Origin: Prevotella communis
GTDB taxonomy: Bacteria; Bacteroidota; Bacteroidia; Bacteroidales; Bacteroidaceae
Assembly (NCBI RefSeq): GCF_022024115.1
Contig: NZ_CP091792.1
Coordinates: forward strand, 3,224,001 to 3,288,000
Length of the DNA: 64,000 bases
Direction of reading: 5' to 3'
Numbering within the stretch: position 1 is the stretch's first letter; the number at the start of each line of letters is the position of its first letter. Positions 44,078-53,931 of this stretch are shown piece by piece. The translations under genes and the position numbers were made by a program. A model generated the notes under the pieces. That model was not told the DNA's origin. It saw only the letters and a program-made list of their open reading frames with translations, and ran no database searches.

Positions 44078-44554
44078 CTATAGCGCCACCTTGCGCCAAA
44101 AGCGGTGGGTGATATCCTCAAAATCTCCGCTCTCCGTCTTCCGATAGAGACGCTGATTGGTGGTAGGACTCTTCAGCGGTCCTAGGTGACGGATATAAGG
44201 ACCTATCTTGATATAGTCGAAATCGGTCTTCCTCACCTCGGGCGCCACACGCAGGCGACCACTATACCACGCCACCTTATATTCAGAATACGTCTCGTGA
44301 ATATACTGCGCCAAGCGGTTGACTCCCTTCGGATCCGCATCACCTCCCATGAAGGCGAAGCAGGTGATATCCGTACCGAAGCGCTCAACAAAATCATCGA
44401 GCGCCTCGGTAGTAAGGGGAATACCTATATCGTCCCAGAGATAATGGCTGTGACAGCCCGGACACCGACAGGGACAGTTGCTGATATTGATAGCCAGCGT
44501 CACCTCGTCGGGTATCTCCTGAAAAACAACTCCAGTATTTACGTACTTCAGCAT
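44078..44554 (-). CDS. nrdG: Anaerobic ribonucleotide reductase activase NrdG
   Basis: The protein has 158 residues. The radical-SAM cysteines are in NCPCRCPGCHSHYLW, which fits C-x3-C-x2-C. GGDADPKGV matches the SAM-binding GGE-type motif. It generates the glycyl radical on NrdD using S-adenosylmethionine and an Fe-S cluster. It lies 22 bases after nrdD on the same strand. Confidence 0.93.
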   Translation of the reverse strand: MLKYVNTGVVFQEIPDEVTLAINISNCPCRCPGCHSHYLWDDIGIPLTTEALDDFVERFGTDITCFAFMGGDADPKGVNRLAQYIHETYSEYKVAWYSGRLRVAPEVRKTDFDYIKIGPYIRHLGPLKSPTTNQRLYRKTESGDFEDITHRFWRKVAL

Positions 44555-44576
44555 TTTTAATGATAAGCATTAAATA

Positions 44577-46676
44577 TTACTCCGCATGTGCGTAGAAACG
44601 ACGTGAAGCCTCTTCCTGGCGAGCCTGTGAGAAATTGCTCACACGCTTCAGATAGCCAATGATACGCGTCATGTAGTCCACGTTCTTAGAGTGACACTTC
44701 GGACACTCGTGCAGGTAGCGCTTGTCGATATATCCACACTCGTTACATACGGTGTTGGGGATATTGAATGTGAAGTAGTTACATCCCTCCTTAGCAGCCA
44801 CCTTCAGCAGCTTCAGATACTGCTCCTTCGACAGGTGCTCATCCAGGTTCATATGCAGGGCAGAACCACCTGTGAGGTGCTCGATATAAGGAGCGCCGTG
44901 CAACTTGAACTTATCGATAACGCTCAGTGAGTCGTCCTCTACCACGTAGAAGTAAGAGTTGTAGCAGTCGCGTGGCACGAAATAACCATCCTCACGGTCC
45001 CACTTAGCATGCTTCACACCTACGTTTTCTGCAGGAATCATCTCACAGTTGAACATCAGTTCCTTGGTGCGATACTGCTTGTTATACTTCTCAATCAGCC
45101 CCAGGATACCCTGAACAAACTTCTGATACTCATCGTTTGGCGTAATCTTCAGACCCATGAACTCGGCAGCCTCTACCAGGCCGTTGATACCGATGGTGAG
45201 ATACTGGCGATTGATGTTGATATAACCGGCATCAAACAGAGGCAGCATGCCGTGGCTCTGCAACTCCTTCAGGTTCTCGTTGTAGGCCGTCTGCACCTTG
45301 TGGCAGAGGTCGATAACGCCACCCAGGAACTCCAGATAGTCAATCTTATTGTTTACCGCATACTGGATACAACGGTTCAGGTTGATGGTCAGCACAGACT
45401 TAGAACCCGTAGAAACGCCACCGGCACCCAGTGTGTAGCTGAAGCCATTGTCCGTAATCTCATTGCGCAGACGACAGCAAGAGCTCAGAGAGTCAGCATT
45501 GTCACTCATATAGGTGAAGAACGAGTGACCCTCGCTATACATTTCGGCAGTAAACTCGCCCCACTCCTTATCGCGGCACTCACCATTCTCGTCAACCAGC
45601 AGCGCCATGGTCTCTACAGGGAAGGTCAACAAGGTCTTCGTGCGCTCCTTGTTGAACCACTTCATGAAGCGTTTCTGCAGCCAAGACAGACCGTCCCAGT
45701 CGGGCTGAGAGCCATCGGGGAAGTAGAACTCACCGAAGATGCTCTGGAAATAATACTTATCATAGTAAGCCACGTTCCAGAACACAGCCTGATAGTTGCG
45801 TGCACCTGTGGGCTGGTTCAGCGAATATACAATCTGCTCAAAGTAGTCCGTAATCACCTTGTCGAGCGTACGACGCTTCAGTGAGAGGTCAACCACCTCG
45901 TCGGCACGTTTCCAGTAGTCCAGACCAAACTCCTTGCCAATGAAGTAGTTCATGTACATCAAGAACTCAGGCGTGGCACAGGCGCCACTCAACATAGAGC
46001 TGACCATAAACACCATGTTCACGAAGCCACCGCAGTAAGACTTCAGGTTCGTAGGAGCCGTAGAGTTACCGCCGATAGCCAGTGTGCCACCGATAAGCCA
46101 GGGGTACATCGTAATAGAGGCACAGTAGTTAGCCAGCGATGTCTCGTCGTTCTTATATATAAAGTGGTGTGTCAGCTTGTCGATATACTCATCAGCCAAC
46201 TGCTTGCCATACATTTTCTTGATGCGGTCAACCAGCAGACGACGGTTCAGACGGATGAAGTTTGACTTAGGCAGTTCACCAATCAAAGTTGCAATATTTT
46301 TGTGCTCCACGTTTGCATTGGCGTCATACTTTGAACCAGTTGCTGCATTCTTCGACTCCTCCATATATTCAGAGAGGAACATCATCTTCTCCAGCGTCTC
46401 ACGATCCTCCGTATGCTCCTGACGGTACAGGATAAAAGACTTTGCCACCTTGAAGTAACCCTCACGCATCAGCGCCTCCTCGACCTGGTTCTGGATATCC
46501 TCCACCTTGATATCATCATGAATATCTAAGTGACTGATAATCTTAGAAATAGCACCCAAATCAGCAGGTTCTTCAACACTCTCGAACGCCTTCGTAATAG
46601 CGTTCATAATCTTGTCAAGAGAGAAGCGATCCTTAGAGCCATCTCGCTTCGTGATGGTAAAGTTCTTGATTTCCAT
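44577..46676 (-). CDS. nrdD: Anaerobic ribonucleoside-triphosphate reductase NrdD
   Basis: The protein has 699 residues. An N-terminal ATP-cone (KRDGSKDRFSLDKIMNAI and following) is followed by the reductase core. The C-terminal zinc site is CNECGYIDKRYLHECPKC. The glycyl-radical residue is Gly674 in RIIGYLKRVS. It makes deoxyribonucleotides without oxygen and confirms an anaerobic lifestyle. The leader between the promoter and the start is about 115 bases and has two overlapping hairpins. Confidence 0.96.
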   Translation of the reverse strand: MEIKNFTITKRDGSKDRFSLDKIMNAITKAFESVEEPADLGAISKIISHLDIHDDIKVEDIQNQVEEALMREGYFKVAKSFILYRQEHTEDRETLEKMMFLSEYMEESKNAATGSKYDANANVEHKNIATLIGELPKSNFIRLNRRLLVDRIKKMYGKQLADEYIDKLTHHFIYKNDETSLANYCASITMYPWLIGGTLAIGGNSTAPTNLKSYCGGFVNMVFMVSSMLSGACATPEFLMYMNYFIGKEFGLDYWKRADEVVDLSLKRRTLDKVITDYFEQIVYSLNQPTGARNYQAVFWNVAYYDKYYFQSIFGEFYFPDGSQPDWDGLSWLQKRFMKWFNKERTKTLLTFPVETMALLVDENGECRDKEWGEFTAEMYSEGHSFFTYMSDNADSLSSCCRLRNEITDNGFSYTLGAGGVSTGSKSVLTINLNRCIQYAVNNKIDYLEFLGGVIDLCHKVQTAYNENLKELQSHGMLPLFDAGYININRQYLTIGINGLVEAAEFMGLKITPNDEYQKFVQGILGLIEKYNKQYRTKELMFNCEMIPAENVGVKHAKWDREDGYFVPRDCYNSYFYVVEDDSLSVIDKFKLHGAPYIEHLTGGSALHMNLDEHLSKEQYLKLLKVAAKEGCNYFTFNIPNTVCNECGYIDKRYLHECPKCHSKNVDYMTRIIGYLKRVSNFSQARQEEASRRFYAHAE

Positions 46677-46723
46677 TATTATATTATTTAATCATTATTT
46701 TTTAGGTTCTTGGTCTTCAGCAA

Positions 46724-46769
46724 GTTATCCGTTTTGGACAACTTTTTGATTTTTCGATTCCAAAAAGTT
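46724..46769 (-). promoter_or_regulatory. Two mutually exclusive hairpins in the nrdD leader
   Basis: One stem pairs AACTTTTTG (46740-46748) with CAAAAAGTT (46761-46769). The other pairs GTTATCC (46724-46730) with GGACAAC (46736-46742, one G-U on the RNA). They share bases 46740-46742, so both cannot form completely at once. No NrdR box was seen. Confidence 0.45.
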
Positions 46770-46797
46770 TCCCGAAATTGGTAACCGAAATCGTTTG

Positions 46798-46805
46798 CAA
46801 AGATA
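46798..46805 (-). promoter_or_regulatory. Promoter of nrdDG
   Basis: On the minus strand this reads TATCTTTG, with TTG upstream (46825-46827) at a 19-base spacer. Confidence 0.7.
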
Positions 46806-46843
46806 CAAAAAAAGAATAATATAACAATGGATTTTGACGTAAA

Positions 46844-46872
46844 AAAATCCGAATTTTTTCAATCCGGATTTT
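46844..46872 (-). terminator. Terminator of kduD
   Basis: AAAATCCG (46844-46851) pairs with CGGATTTT (46865-46872). On the minus strand it is followed by a T-run. It stands 20 bases after the kduD stop and upstream of the nrdD promoter. Confidence 0.75.
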
Positions 46873-46891
46873 CTTTACGTTGCATTTTCCT

Positions 46892-47695
46892 TTATTTAGG
46901 CTGTTTTCCGATGTAGGCCAGAATACCACCATCCACATAGAGCACATGACCGTTCACTGCATCTGATGCATGAGAGGCCAGGAAGACTGCAGGTCCACCC
47001 AACTCTGAAGGATCGAGCCAACGGCCTGCAGGAGTCTTAGCGCAGATGAATGAATCAAACGGATGACGACTGCCGTCGGGCTGACGCTCGCGCAGAGGTG
47101 CTGTCTGAGGTGTTGCGATGTAACCCGGGCCAATGCCGTTACACTGGATGTTGTACTCACCATACTCTGAGCAGATATTACGGGTCAGCATCTTCAAGCC
47201 ACCCTTAGCAGCAGCGTAGGCGCTCACAGTTTCACGACCCAGTTCACTCATCATAGAGCAGATATTGATAATCTTACCCTCGCGACGCTCCATCATCTCA
47301 GGAATCACAGCACTTGCACAGATATAAGGAGCAACCAGGTCCACATCGATAACCTGCTGGAACTCCTCGCGCTTCATCTCGTGCATAGGAATACGCTTGA
47401 TGATACCGGCATTGTTCACCAGAATATCAATCTGACCTACCTCAGCGTGAATCTTCTCAACGAGAGCCTTCACAGCTTTCTCGTCGGTCACGTCACACAC
47501 ATAACCCTTCACGTTCTCGATGCCAGCCTCCTTGTAGTTGTCCAAACCACGCTGCAGGGCAGCCTCGTTGATGTCGTTAAAGACAATGGTCTTAGCACCT
47601 GCAGCCACGAAAGCCTTTGCGATGTTGAAACCGATACCGTAAGATGCGCCAGTGATCCACGCATTCTTACCCTCTAATGAAAACAAATTTGCCAT
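46892..47695 (-). CDS. kduD: 2-dehydro-3-deoxy-D-gluconate 5-dehydrogenase KduD (SDR family)
   Basis: The protein has 267 residues. It is a classical short-chain dehydrogenase: the cofactor motif TGASYGIG is near residue 15, NNAG is present, the catalytic serine is in INICSMMS, and YxxxK is in SAYAAAKGG. Together with the kduI gene upstream it converts 5-keto-4-deoxyuronate, the product of pectin or alginate-type lyases, toward KDG. A gluconate 5-dehydrogenase role is possible, but the kduI neighbour decides for KduD. Confidence 0.9.
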   Translation of the reverse strand: MANLFSLEGKNAWITGASYGIGFNIAKAFVAAGAKTIVFNDINEAALQRGLDNYKEAGIENVKGYVCDVTDEKAVKALVEKIHAEVGQIDILVNNAGIIKRIPMHEMKREEFQQVIDVDLVAPYICASAVIPEMMERREGKIINICSMMSELGRETVSAYAAAKGGLKMLTRNICSEYGEYNIQCNGIGPGYIATPQTAPLRERQPDGSRHPFDSFICAKTPAGRWLDPSELGGPAVFLASHASDAVNGHVLYVDGGILAYIGKQPK

Positions 47696-47739
47696 TTTAC
47701 TTGATTTATTATATGTTAAACAGTATTATTTTTAAAACC

Positions 47740-48582
47740 TTATTTCAGATCCTTTATGTCAAAAAAGTCTTGGTCTCCGTAGTCCAGGTTCTCACCACCC
47801 ATACCCCATATAAAGGTATAGTTATGCGTGGCAGCGGCAGAGTGGATGCTCCATTCAGGCGAGAGCACCGCCTGCTGGTTATGCATCCAGATATGGCGCG
47901 TCTCCTGCGGTTCACCCATAAAGTGGCAGACGGCCTGGTCCTCGGGCAACTCGAAATAGAAGTAAGCCTCCATCCTACGACTGTGCACATGTGCCGGCAT
48001 CGTGTTCCACACGCTACCAGTAGCCAATTCCGTCATACCCATCTGCAACTGACAGGTGGGCAGCACCTGGTTCACCAGCATCTTGTTGATGTTACGCTCG
48101 TTGCTCGTCTCCAGGGCACCCATATGAGCCACCACAGCATCCGCCTTCGTCACCTTCTTACAGGGATATGCGGCATGCGCTGTTGTGGAGTTGAAGTAAA
48201 AGAGGGCAGGCTTCTGCGCATCTTTCGACGCAAAAGTCACCTCACGGTCACCTCGTCCTATATAGAGAGCCTCCTTATAGCCCAGTTCGAAGCTCTCGTC
48301 ACCAACTTTCACGACACCCGTTCCACCTATATTATATATACCCACCTCACGACGGGTGGTGAAGAACGGTGCCTTCAACGGGTCGATAGCCTCCAGGGGC
48401 AACACCTCGTTCACAGGCATAGCACCCCCCACCACCATACGGTCGTACATAGAATACACCATGTTCACCTCGTCCCCAACAAACAGGTGTTCTATGAGGA
48501 AATCGCGGCGCAGACGTGCAGTGTCATAATGGCGGGCATCCTCAGGATGAGCAGCATAACGTATTTCGTAGTTAGTTTTCAT
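47740..48582 (-). CDS. kduI: 5-dehydro-4-deoxy-D-glucuronate isomerase KduI
   Basis: The protein has 280 residues and belongs to the cupin family. The opening YEIRYAAHPEDARHYDTARL is characteristic, with the metal-binding cluster PAHVHSRRMEAYFYFELPED and MGEPQETRHIW. It isomerises DKI from oligogalacturonate breakdown to DKII, the substrate of KduD. No lyase, SusCD pair or sugar kinase lies next to it, so the rest of the pectin pathway must be elsewhere. Confidence 0.95.
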   Translation of the reverse strand: MKTNYEIRYAAHPEDARHYDTARLRRDFLIEHLFVGDEVNMVYSMYDRMVVGGAMPVNEVLPLEAIDPLKAPFFTTRREVGIYNIGGTGVVKVGDESFELGYKEALYIGRGDREVTFASKDAQKPALFYFNSTTAHAAYPCKKVTKADAVVAHMGALETSNERNINKMLVNQVLPTCQLQMGMTELATGSVWNTMPAHVHSRRMEAYFYFELPEDQAVCHFMGEPQETRHIWMHNQQAVLSPEWSIHSAAATHNYTFIWGMGGENLDYGDQDFFDIKDLK

Positions 48583-48604
48583 TTGCCGTTTTGATTAGTT
48601 TGTG

Positions 48605-48612
48605 TGCAAAGT
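48605..48612 (-). promoter_or_regulatory. Promoter of kduI-kduD
   Basis: On the minus strand this reads TAACTTTG, with TTTG upstream (48632-48635) at a 19-base spacer. Confidence 0.78.
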
Positions 48613-48776
48613 TACAAAAAAGCGAGTGAAATGCAAAAGGAAATCATTTATTTTTTATGGCTAGTGTCAGAAGTTCCTTGAGCAAAGCGAAAAACTTCAC
48701 CACCTTGATGATTCTTTGACAATAAACACCAGTTCTTTCCGTTATTATGACAGAACTAGAATTAATCACCATGCAT

Positions 48777-49727
48777 ATGAAGAAGTTGATAGCAACCATG
48801 TTTATCCTTGGGCTGACAATAGGAGCACAGGGACAGGAACTCGATGGAGTGGACGCCATCATGGCTTCGATAACCACAGTAAAAATCCACCAAGACAGCA
48901 TTGACACATCGAGACTCGTGGCCGTGTACGACTATGAGTGCAGGACACAGGACGCAGAGGGCAAGGCCGTAACAGACCGAATGAAGCTCTGCGTACAGGT
49001 GGGACAGCATTGCACACGAAGTTTCCCCTATCGGAAATATCGTATGGAAAGACAATGGGCCGCAGGCAACACGGACATGCGTAGCCGCAAGGGTACCGAT
49101 GGGAAACTAGAGTTTCTGGAAGGTTGGGACTTCATCGGCGACGATGAGTTTCCACAGTTCAAGGCAGAATCGTATTGCTTCATGCCAGAGGTTTGGGCGA
49201 ACTATCCCGATGGCAAGGTAACCGTGCGCGATGCCATCGTGCCTACTATCTATGAGACCAAGGAGGAACGCATCCCCATCAAATGGGAATTGGCAGACAA
49301 CTCACAGGCCACCTGCTTGTTGCACGGGCAGCGTTGGACGGTGCGATACGACGAGGATATACCCACAACGGCAGGCCCTTGGAAACTCTGCGGACTGCCA
49401 GGCCTTATTGTCGAGGCCGTGAGTGTGGACAGCATCCACCACTTCACACTCACTGATGTCCAGCACATTGCAGCCCCCATCTACTACGAGACCAGCGCCA
49501 TCACCATAAAAACCTCTGAGGCGAAACTTATCAAGAACCGCCTCAAAGTATTCGGCAACAAGAACTACGCAAAGAATCCTTTATACTATGTCACCAACAG
49601 GAACTCGGCAGATGAAATATATACCGACGACGGCAGCCTCATCAACGGCTACTTTGTGCATTACAATTCTGAGCGCAAAGCCAACGAAGCACATGTGTAT
49701 CAACCATTAGAATTGTCAGAACAATGA
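48777..49727 (+). CDS. GLPGLI family secreted protein, first copy
   Basis: The protein has 316 residues from ATG 48777; in-frame ATGs at 48771 and 48747 are alternatives. A signal peptide (LIATMFILGLTIGAQGQ) is followed by the GLPGLI hallmark in WKLCGLPGLIVEAVSVD (49392-49409). Earlier conserved parts are VAVYDYECRTQD and TIYETKEERIPIKWEL. GLPGLI proteins occur only in Bacteroidetes and have no known function. It overlaps the next GLPGLI gene by an ATGA (49724-49727). Confidence 0.88.
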   Translation: MKKLIATMFILGLTIGAQGQELDGVDAIMASITTVKIHQDSIDTSRLVAVYDYECRTQDAEGKAVTDRMKLCVQVGQHCTRSFPYRKYRMERQWAAGNTDMRSRKGTDGKLEFLEGWDFIGDDEFPQFKAESYCFMPEVWANYPDGKVTVRDAIVPTIYETKEERIPIKWELADNSQATCLLHGQRWTVRYDEDIPTTAGPWKLCGLPGLIVEAVSVDSIHHFTLTDVQHIAAPIYYETSAITIKTSEAKLIKNRLKVFGNKNYAKNPLYYVTNRNSADEIYTDDGSLINGYFVHYNSERKANEAHVYQPLELSEQ

Positions 49728-50584
49728 GAAAAATCTTAGTGACCTGCCTTACCCTCGCGCTGACGATAGGAGCGCAGGGACAAACAGAGACAATTGATAC
49801 GGCGCAGTTTGTGGCTTTGTACGACTATGAGTGCAGAACGCAGAACGACGAGGGCACACCCGTCACGGACAAGATGCAGCTCGTGGTGCAGGTGGGACGG
49901 ACGGTGACGAAGTCGATGCCGCGCTCGGCCTACATGAAGACAAACGAGACAATAGAGGAGGAAGACCTGATCATGGCAGAACATCAGGAGACGCTGATGC
50001 ACATGCCGACGGTATGGACAGGCTTGCCCAACGGACAGACCACCGTGCGCGACAGGATTTTCCCACATGAGTTTGAGGGCATTGAGCCGACACCCGACAT
50101 TGCGTGGACGCTCACCGACGATACTGTAACCATTAACGGATACTTCTGTCAGCAGGCCACAGCAACGTTCCGAGGCGTCACCTGGACAGTATGCTATACC
50201 GAGGAGATTCCGTCATCTGCAGGACCATGGCGACTGCGCGGACTGCCAGGATTGATTATCAAGGCGGAGAATGAGGCACACACGTTCTGCCTTGCGGAGT
50301 TAAGACAGAACCATACGCCCATCACGGCACCTGAGAAGAGTCCCAACGTACAGCGCATGACATACGCCAAATTACTGAAGCATCGCAGCGATGTGTTTGG
50401 CAATCGCCAATATGCTAAGAATCCCCTCTTCCACGTGCCCAACCTTAACGGTGGCACCCTGTCCTTAGGCGGGAGCATCCATCACATGACCGTCATCAAC
50501 TTAGGTAGCCAACAGTTTGCGTATGCTGACGGCTTTCCCTTACTGACAAAGGCTCATGTGTACCAGCCGTTGGAAATAGAATAA
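49724..50584 (+). CDS. GLPGLI family secreted protein, second copy
   Basis: The protein has 286 residues. Its signal peptide (ILVTCLTLALTIGAQGQ) is nearly the same as in the first copy. It shares VALYDYECRTQNDEG and YAKNPLFHV, and has the motif WRLRGLPGLIIKAE (50240-50257). The two genes are a tandem duplication that has diverged. It is followed after 7 bases by the large outer-membrane protein, so the three form an operon. Confidence 0.88.
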   Translation: MRKILVTCLTLALTIGAQGQTETIDTAQFVALYDYECRTQNDEGTPVTDKMQLVVQVGRTVTKSMPRSAYMKTNETIEEEDLIMAEHQETLMHMPTVWTGLPNGQTTVRDRIFPHEFEGIEPTPDIAWTLTDDTVTINGYFCQQATATFRGVTWTVCYTEEIPSSAGPWRLRGLPGLIIKAENEAHTFCLAELRQNHTPITAPEKSPNVQRMTYAKLLKHRSDVFGNRQYAKNPLFHVPNLNGGTLSLGGSIHHMTVINLGSQQFAYADGFPLLTKAHVYQPLEIE

Positions 50585-50591
50585 GACCCTT

Positions 50592-53195
50592 ATGAAACGA
50601 CTCCTCTACATTATATTATATATAGCACTGGCCATCAATGTCTCGGCGCAGGTGCGAGTGACGGGACGGGTGACCGACCTGCACAGCAAACCCGTGAGCG
50701 ATGTCATCGTGAAGCTGACGAGCGGCACGAAGACATTGGCATTTACCAGCACCAACGTGAAGGGCGAGTATGTGATAGGATTGAAGAGTGCGCCCAGCGG
50801 GGAGGTCATACTTCAGTTCAACCACGTCAGCTATGAGAAGGAGTCGAAAAAACTAACGCTCAAGGAGAAAGCTATCAAGGTGGACATGACGCTGACGCCG
50901 AAGGAAGTTTCGCTGAAAGAGGTGATGGTGAAGCCAGACCCGCTGAAGATGAGGGGCGACACGCTCTCCTACAACCTTGCCTCCTTCCTCAAGAAAGGTG
51001 ACGTAACACTTGAAGACGGTTTAAAGAACCTGCCAGGCATCAGCATTGCGGATAATGGTGCCATCAGCTACATGGGCAAGGGTATTTCCGATTTTTACAT
51101 TGGTGGGCTCAACATGCTTGGCGGTCGTTATAACCTTGCCACGAAGAATATTCCTGCTGAGTTTGCCACCCAGGTGGATATCATGAAACACCACAAGCAT
51201 CGCAAGATAGATGCCGACGAGGAGAGCGATGCCGTAGCAATCAATATAAAGCTGAGCAAAAAGGCACAGTTCAAGCCATTTGGGCAACCAGAGTTGGGCG
51301 TTGGTATCAGGGAGGACAAGCTTTTATATGCAGCAGGTGCCACGGAGATGATGTTCACCGACAACTTCCAGTTGCTTGCTTCTGGAAAATACAGCAACAA
51401 CGGCAACTTTGGTCTCTACGATATGGTTAATCACAATGGCGGCGACAGTTTCGGCTCACTGGCTACCAACAAGCTCCCTGGATGGGGACAGGCAGGTAGT
51501 GGCGTGGGCGAGTCCATCTATCGCACAAACGGCTATGGCAGCCTCAACGCCATACAGAAGATTGACAGCGTGCGACAGGTCAGGGTCAATGCCGACTACA
51601 CTTACGAACGCATGAACAGTAGCGCCAGTTCTGAGGCCTACTATTTTGCAGGTGGTGAGAACATTTATATCGCGGAGTCCATCGCTCCCCTTTCCAAGTC
51701 TCATCGGCCTATGTTCAGCGTGAGGTTTGAAGACAATGCCAGCAATCATTATTTCTCTGACACCTTCAGCGCAAAGGCACAGTTTCTCACGAACGAGAAC
51801 CCTTCCCTGACACACTCAGAAGGAGACAATGACATTGTGTTGAATAGTCAGCACAGAGATGCCACCTCAATCAATCTGCACAACAGCCTTTGGGCAACCA
51901 TACGCCTTGGCAAGCGAAAACTGTCGTTTACCAGCAATATTGAATTCATCCGCACACCCGAGGTATTGATGCTGATGAACGAAAGTGCACAGAGAGGTCA
52001 GAGTTCCCAGCTCAACACACGTCATGGCACGTCACTACAAATAAAACTGGGTCGCAAGTGGAAGATTGATATGCCTGTGGACCTCACAGCCAACTACAAT
52101 TTCATTGAGACCGGACTCACAAAACCAGACGTCGCTAACCAGAGTCAGCGGATGAGCGGATGGAAACTCGTGCCCAGCATTAATCCCTCTGTTTCGTGGA
52201 CATCGGCCGACAAGAAGCTCTATTCATCTCTGGGTCTCAACATGAAACTGTTGAACCTGAATTATCTTTCCCAATACGACGACAAGCGCACCACATTGTC
52301 AGAGGTGTTTGCAGAGCCCCATGTATTCCTGCGCTACACCTTCAACGGCACCTCCGAACTGACCTTCTCCAGTGGTTTTAGTAATGCTGCTGGCGACATC
52401 CTGGATCTACTTACCACACCTGTCCAGATAAACTATCGCAGCACTTCCGCAGCATCGGGCGTGATTGGCAAGAGTCAGTCGTGGAGCAGCGATATCCGAT
52501 ACACCAAGCAGATACCCTTCAGCTACTTCACCTTCGGTGCCAATGCCAGCTACAGTCAGGGCAAGCGCAATGTGCTCTCATCCCGAATGGTGAGCCAGAC
52601 GGCAACAGAAAGTACAGCTATCTTCCGCGACAGCCATTCGCGCTCAGCAAGTGGAGGCATCAATGCGTCGAAGAATATACTATCCCTTTTCACCAAACTC
52701 TCTGCCAATGCCGATGTGTCGTGGGGCAGTAGTGAGTATATGATGCAGAGTCGTTTTGTCACTTCTTACCATACGGGCTACAGCATGCGGCTGCAGGCCG
52801 ACGTCACACCAGTTCCCTGGCTTGAGGCCAATATCAAGGGCGACTATGGAAAGAACTTCCTGCGCACCAGTTCCTCTAACCAGTCGTCAGACAATCTGCG
52901 CTGTACAGGTTCGTTGGCCGTGTTCCCCATACCCACTATCGAGATACGCAGCACCTGCAACTTCATGCACGACATGATAGAGCCAGGCAAGTACAAGGAT
53001 GCCTCCATGCTCTCCGCATCTGTTCAGTACAAGACAAAGGGGGCGATATGGAAACTCACAGGCGAGAACCTCCTTGACATTCGCCATTACACACGCACCT
53101 CGTTTGTGGATACCGACCGCTTCGTGCATACCACCAACCTCGTAGGTCGCACCATCATGCTGACGTGCAAACTACTTGTAGCGAGTAAGAAATAA
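50592..53195 (+). CDS. TonB-receptor-like outer-membrane beta-barrel with carboxypeptidase-like N-domain
   Basis: The protein has 867 residues. A signal peptide (LLYIILYIALAINVSAQ) leads to a carboxypeptidase-regulatory-like Ig domain (VRVTGRVTDLHSKPVSDVIV, about residues 20-105) and a plug-like segment (MRGDTLSYNLASFLKKGD, LKNLPGISIADNGAISYMGKG). A long barrel rich in alternating strands reaches the C-terminus. No classical SusC signature or SusD partner is present. It resembles the OMP_b-brl_3 group that travels with GLPGLI genes. It probably moves or binds the same ligand as the GLPGLI proteins. Confidence 0.85.
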   Translation: MKRLLYIILYIALAINVSAQVRVTGRVTDLHSKPVSDVIVKLTSGTKTLAFTSTNVKGEYVIGLKSAPSGEVILQFNHVSYEKESKKLTLKEKAIKVDMTLTPKEVSLKEVMVKPDPLKMRGDTLSYNLASFLKKGDVTLEDGLKNLPGISIADNGAISYMGKGISDFYIGGLNMLGGRYNLATKNIPAEFATQVDIMKHHKHRKIDADEESDAVAINIKLSKKAQFKPFGQPELGVGIREDKLLYAAGATEMMFTDNFQLLASGKYSNNGNFGLYDMVNHNGGDSFGSLATNKLPGWGQAGSGVGESIYRTNGYGSLNAIQKIDSVRQVRVNADYTYERMNSSASSEAYYFAGGENIYIAESIAPLSKSHRPMFSVRFEDNASNHYFSDTFSAKAQFLTNENPSLTHSEGDNDIVLNSQHRDATSINLHNSLWATIRLGKRKLSFTSNIEFIRTPEVLMLMNESAQRGQSSQLNTRHGTSLQIKLGRKWKIDMPVDLTANYNFIETGLTKPDVANQSQRMSGWKLVPSINPSVSWTSADKKLYSSLGLNMKLLNLNYLSQYDDKRTTLSEVFAEPHVFLRYTFNGTSELTFSSGFSNAAGDILDLLTTPVQINYRSTSAASGVIGKSQSWSSDIRYTKQIPFSYFTFGANASYSQGKRNVLSSRMVSQTATESTAIFRDSHSRSASGGINASKNILSLFTKLSANADVSWGSSEYMMQSRFVTSYHTGYSMRLQADVTPVPWLEANIKGDYGKNFLRTSSSNQSSDNLRCTGSLAVFPIPTIEIRSTCNFMHDMIEPGKYKDASMLSASVQYKTKGAIWKLTGENLLDIRHYTRTSFVDTDRFVHTTNLVGRTIMLTCKLLVASKK

Positions 53196-53202
53196 AATCA
53201 GA

Positions 53203-53712
53203 TTAATACTCTTCCAGTATTTCTTTCAGCCTCTTCTTCCGCTGCGCCTTCTTATAGCTTGAACGCCATTTCTTAGGAATCAGGGCCGAGATAACCTTGC
53301 CGAGGTCGAAACTGGCGGCTGTACTGGGATTCGCCCCTACCAACTGCGCCTCTGTCTTATCCAACTGAAAACCCTTGTTCAGTTCCCTGTAGTCAGGCTG
53401 TTTACCTTTTCCAAGCACCAGCACCTCCTGCAGGTTCAGCAGTTTCGACAGCATATAGATGGTATCGCCGTCCTCCTTATTCAGGTTCAGGATAAGACTC
53501 TCGTAGTTCACATGCGAGATGGTGATGGTCTTACTGTCCTTAGCCACATAGACCACACCCATCGAGTCGGTAGTCTGTACGCCCTGCCTGCTCACCACAT
53601 TGGCGCCAGCCACAGGCACCAGCAGGTCCATATCAACCACCACCAGCCGCCGTTGAGCCAGCGAGTCGATGCAGCAGAGCACCAGAAGCAAACAAAGATA
53701 GAGTCGAGCCAT
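53203..53712 (-). CDS. Small secreted protein with carboxypeptidase-regulatory-like domain
   Basis: The protein has 169 residues from ATG 53712 (a GTG at 53715 is an alternative). A signal peptide (LYLCLLLVLCCIDSLAQ) is followed by a beta-sandwich segment (DMDLLVPVAGANVVSRQG, DSMGVVYVAKDSKTITISHVNYES) like the N-terminal domain of outer-membrane receptors. The C-terminus is very basic (KKAQRKKRLKEILEEY). It is convergent with the barrel gene, 7 bases apart. No catalytic residues are seen and its role is unknown. Confidence 0.75.
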   Translation of the reverse strand: MARLYLCLLLVLCCIDSLAQRRLVVVDMDLLVPVAGANVVSRQGVQTTDSMGVVYVAKDSKTITISHVNYESLILNLNKEDGDTIYMLSKLLNLQEVLVLGKGKQPDYRELNKGFQLDKTEAQLVGANPSTAASFDLGKVISALIPKKWRSSYKKAQRKKRLKEILEEY

Positions 53713-53738
53713 CACTTCGGTTTGTTGGTTATCGCCTG

Positions 53739-53746
53739 CAAAAATA
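53739..53746 (-). promoter_or_regulatory. -7 promoter box of the small secreted protein gene
   Basis: On the minus strand this reads TATTTTTG, 26 bases before the ATG. Confidence 0.55.
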
Positions 53747-53931
53747 CCAATTATTTCGCCAACACGAATCGTCCCTACCCTTAGAAAAACTTACAGATAT
53801 AAAAATTAAATCAAGATTAAGTCTTTTTTGCGTAAACCACAAGAGCTCGCACATATCCTCATTCTCATATTATCCATATCATATTATGCAAATCGCAAAA
53901 TTCATAACTTTAAGATTCCGTGATCTCACAT

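Noticed and set aside
46892..48582. Polysaccharide utilisation locus around kduI-kduD
   Set aside because: No SusC/SusD pair, lyase or hydrolase lies next to it.
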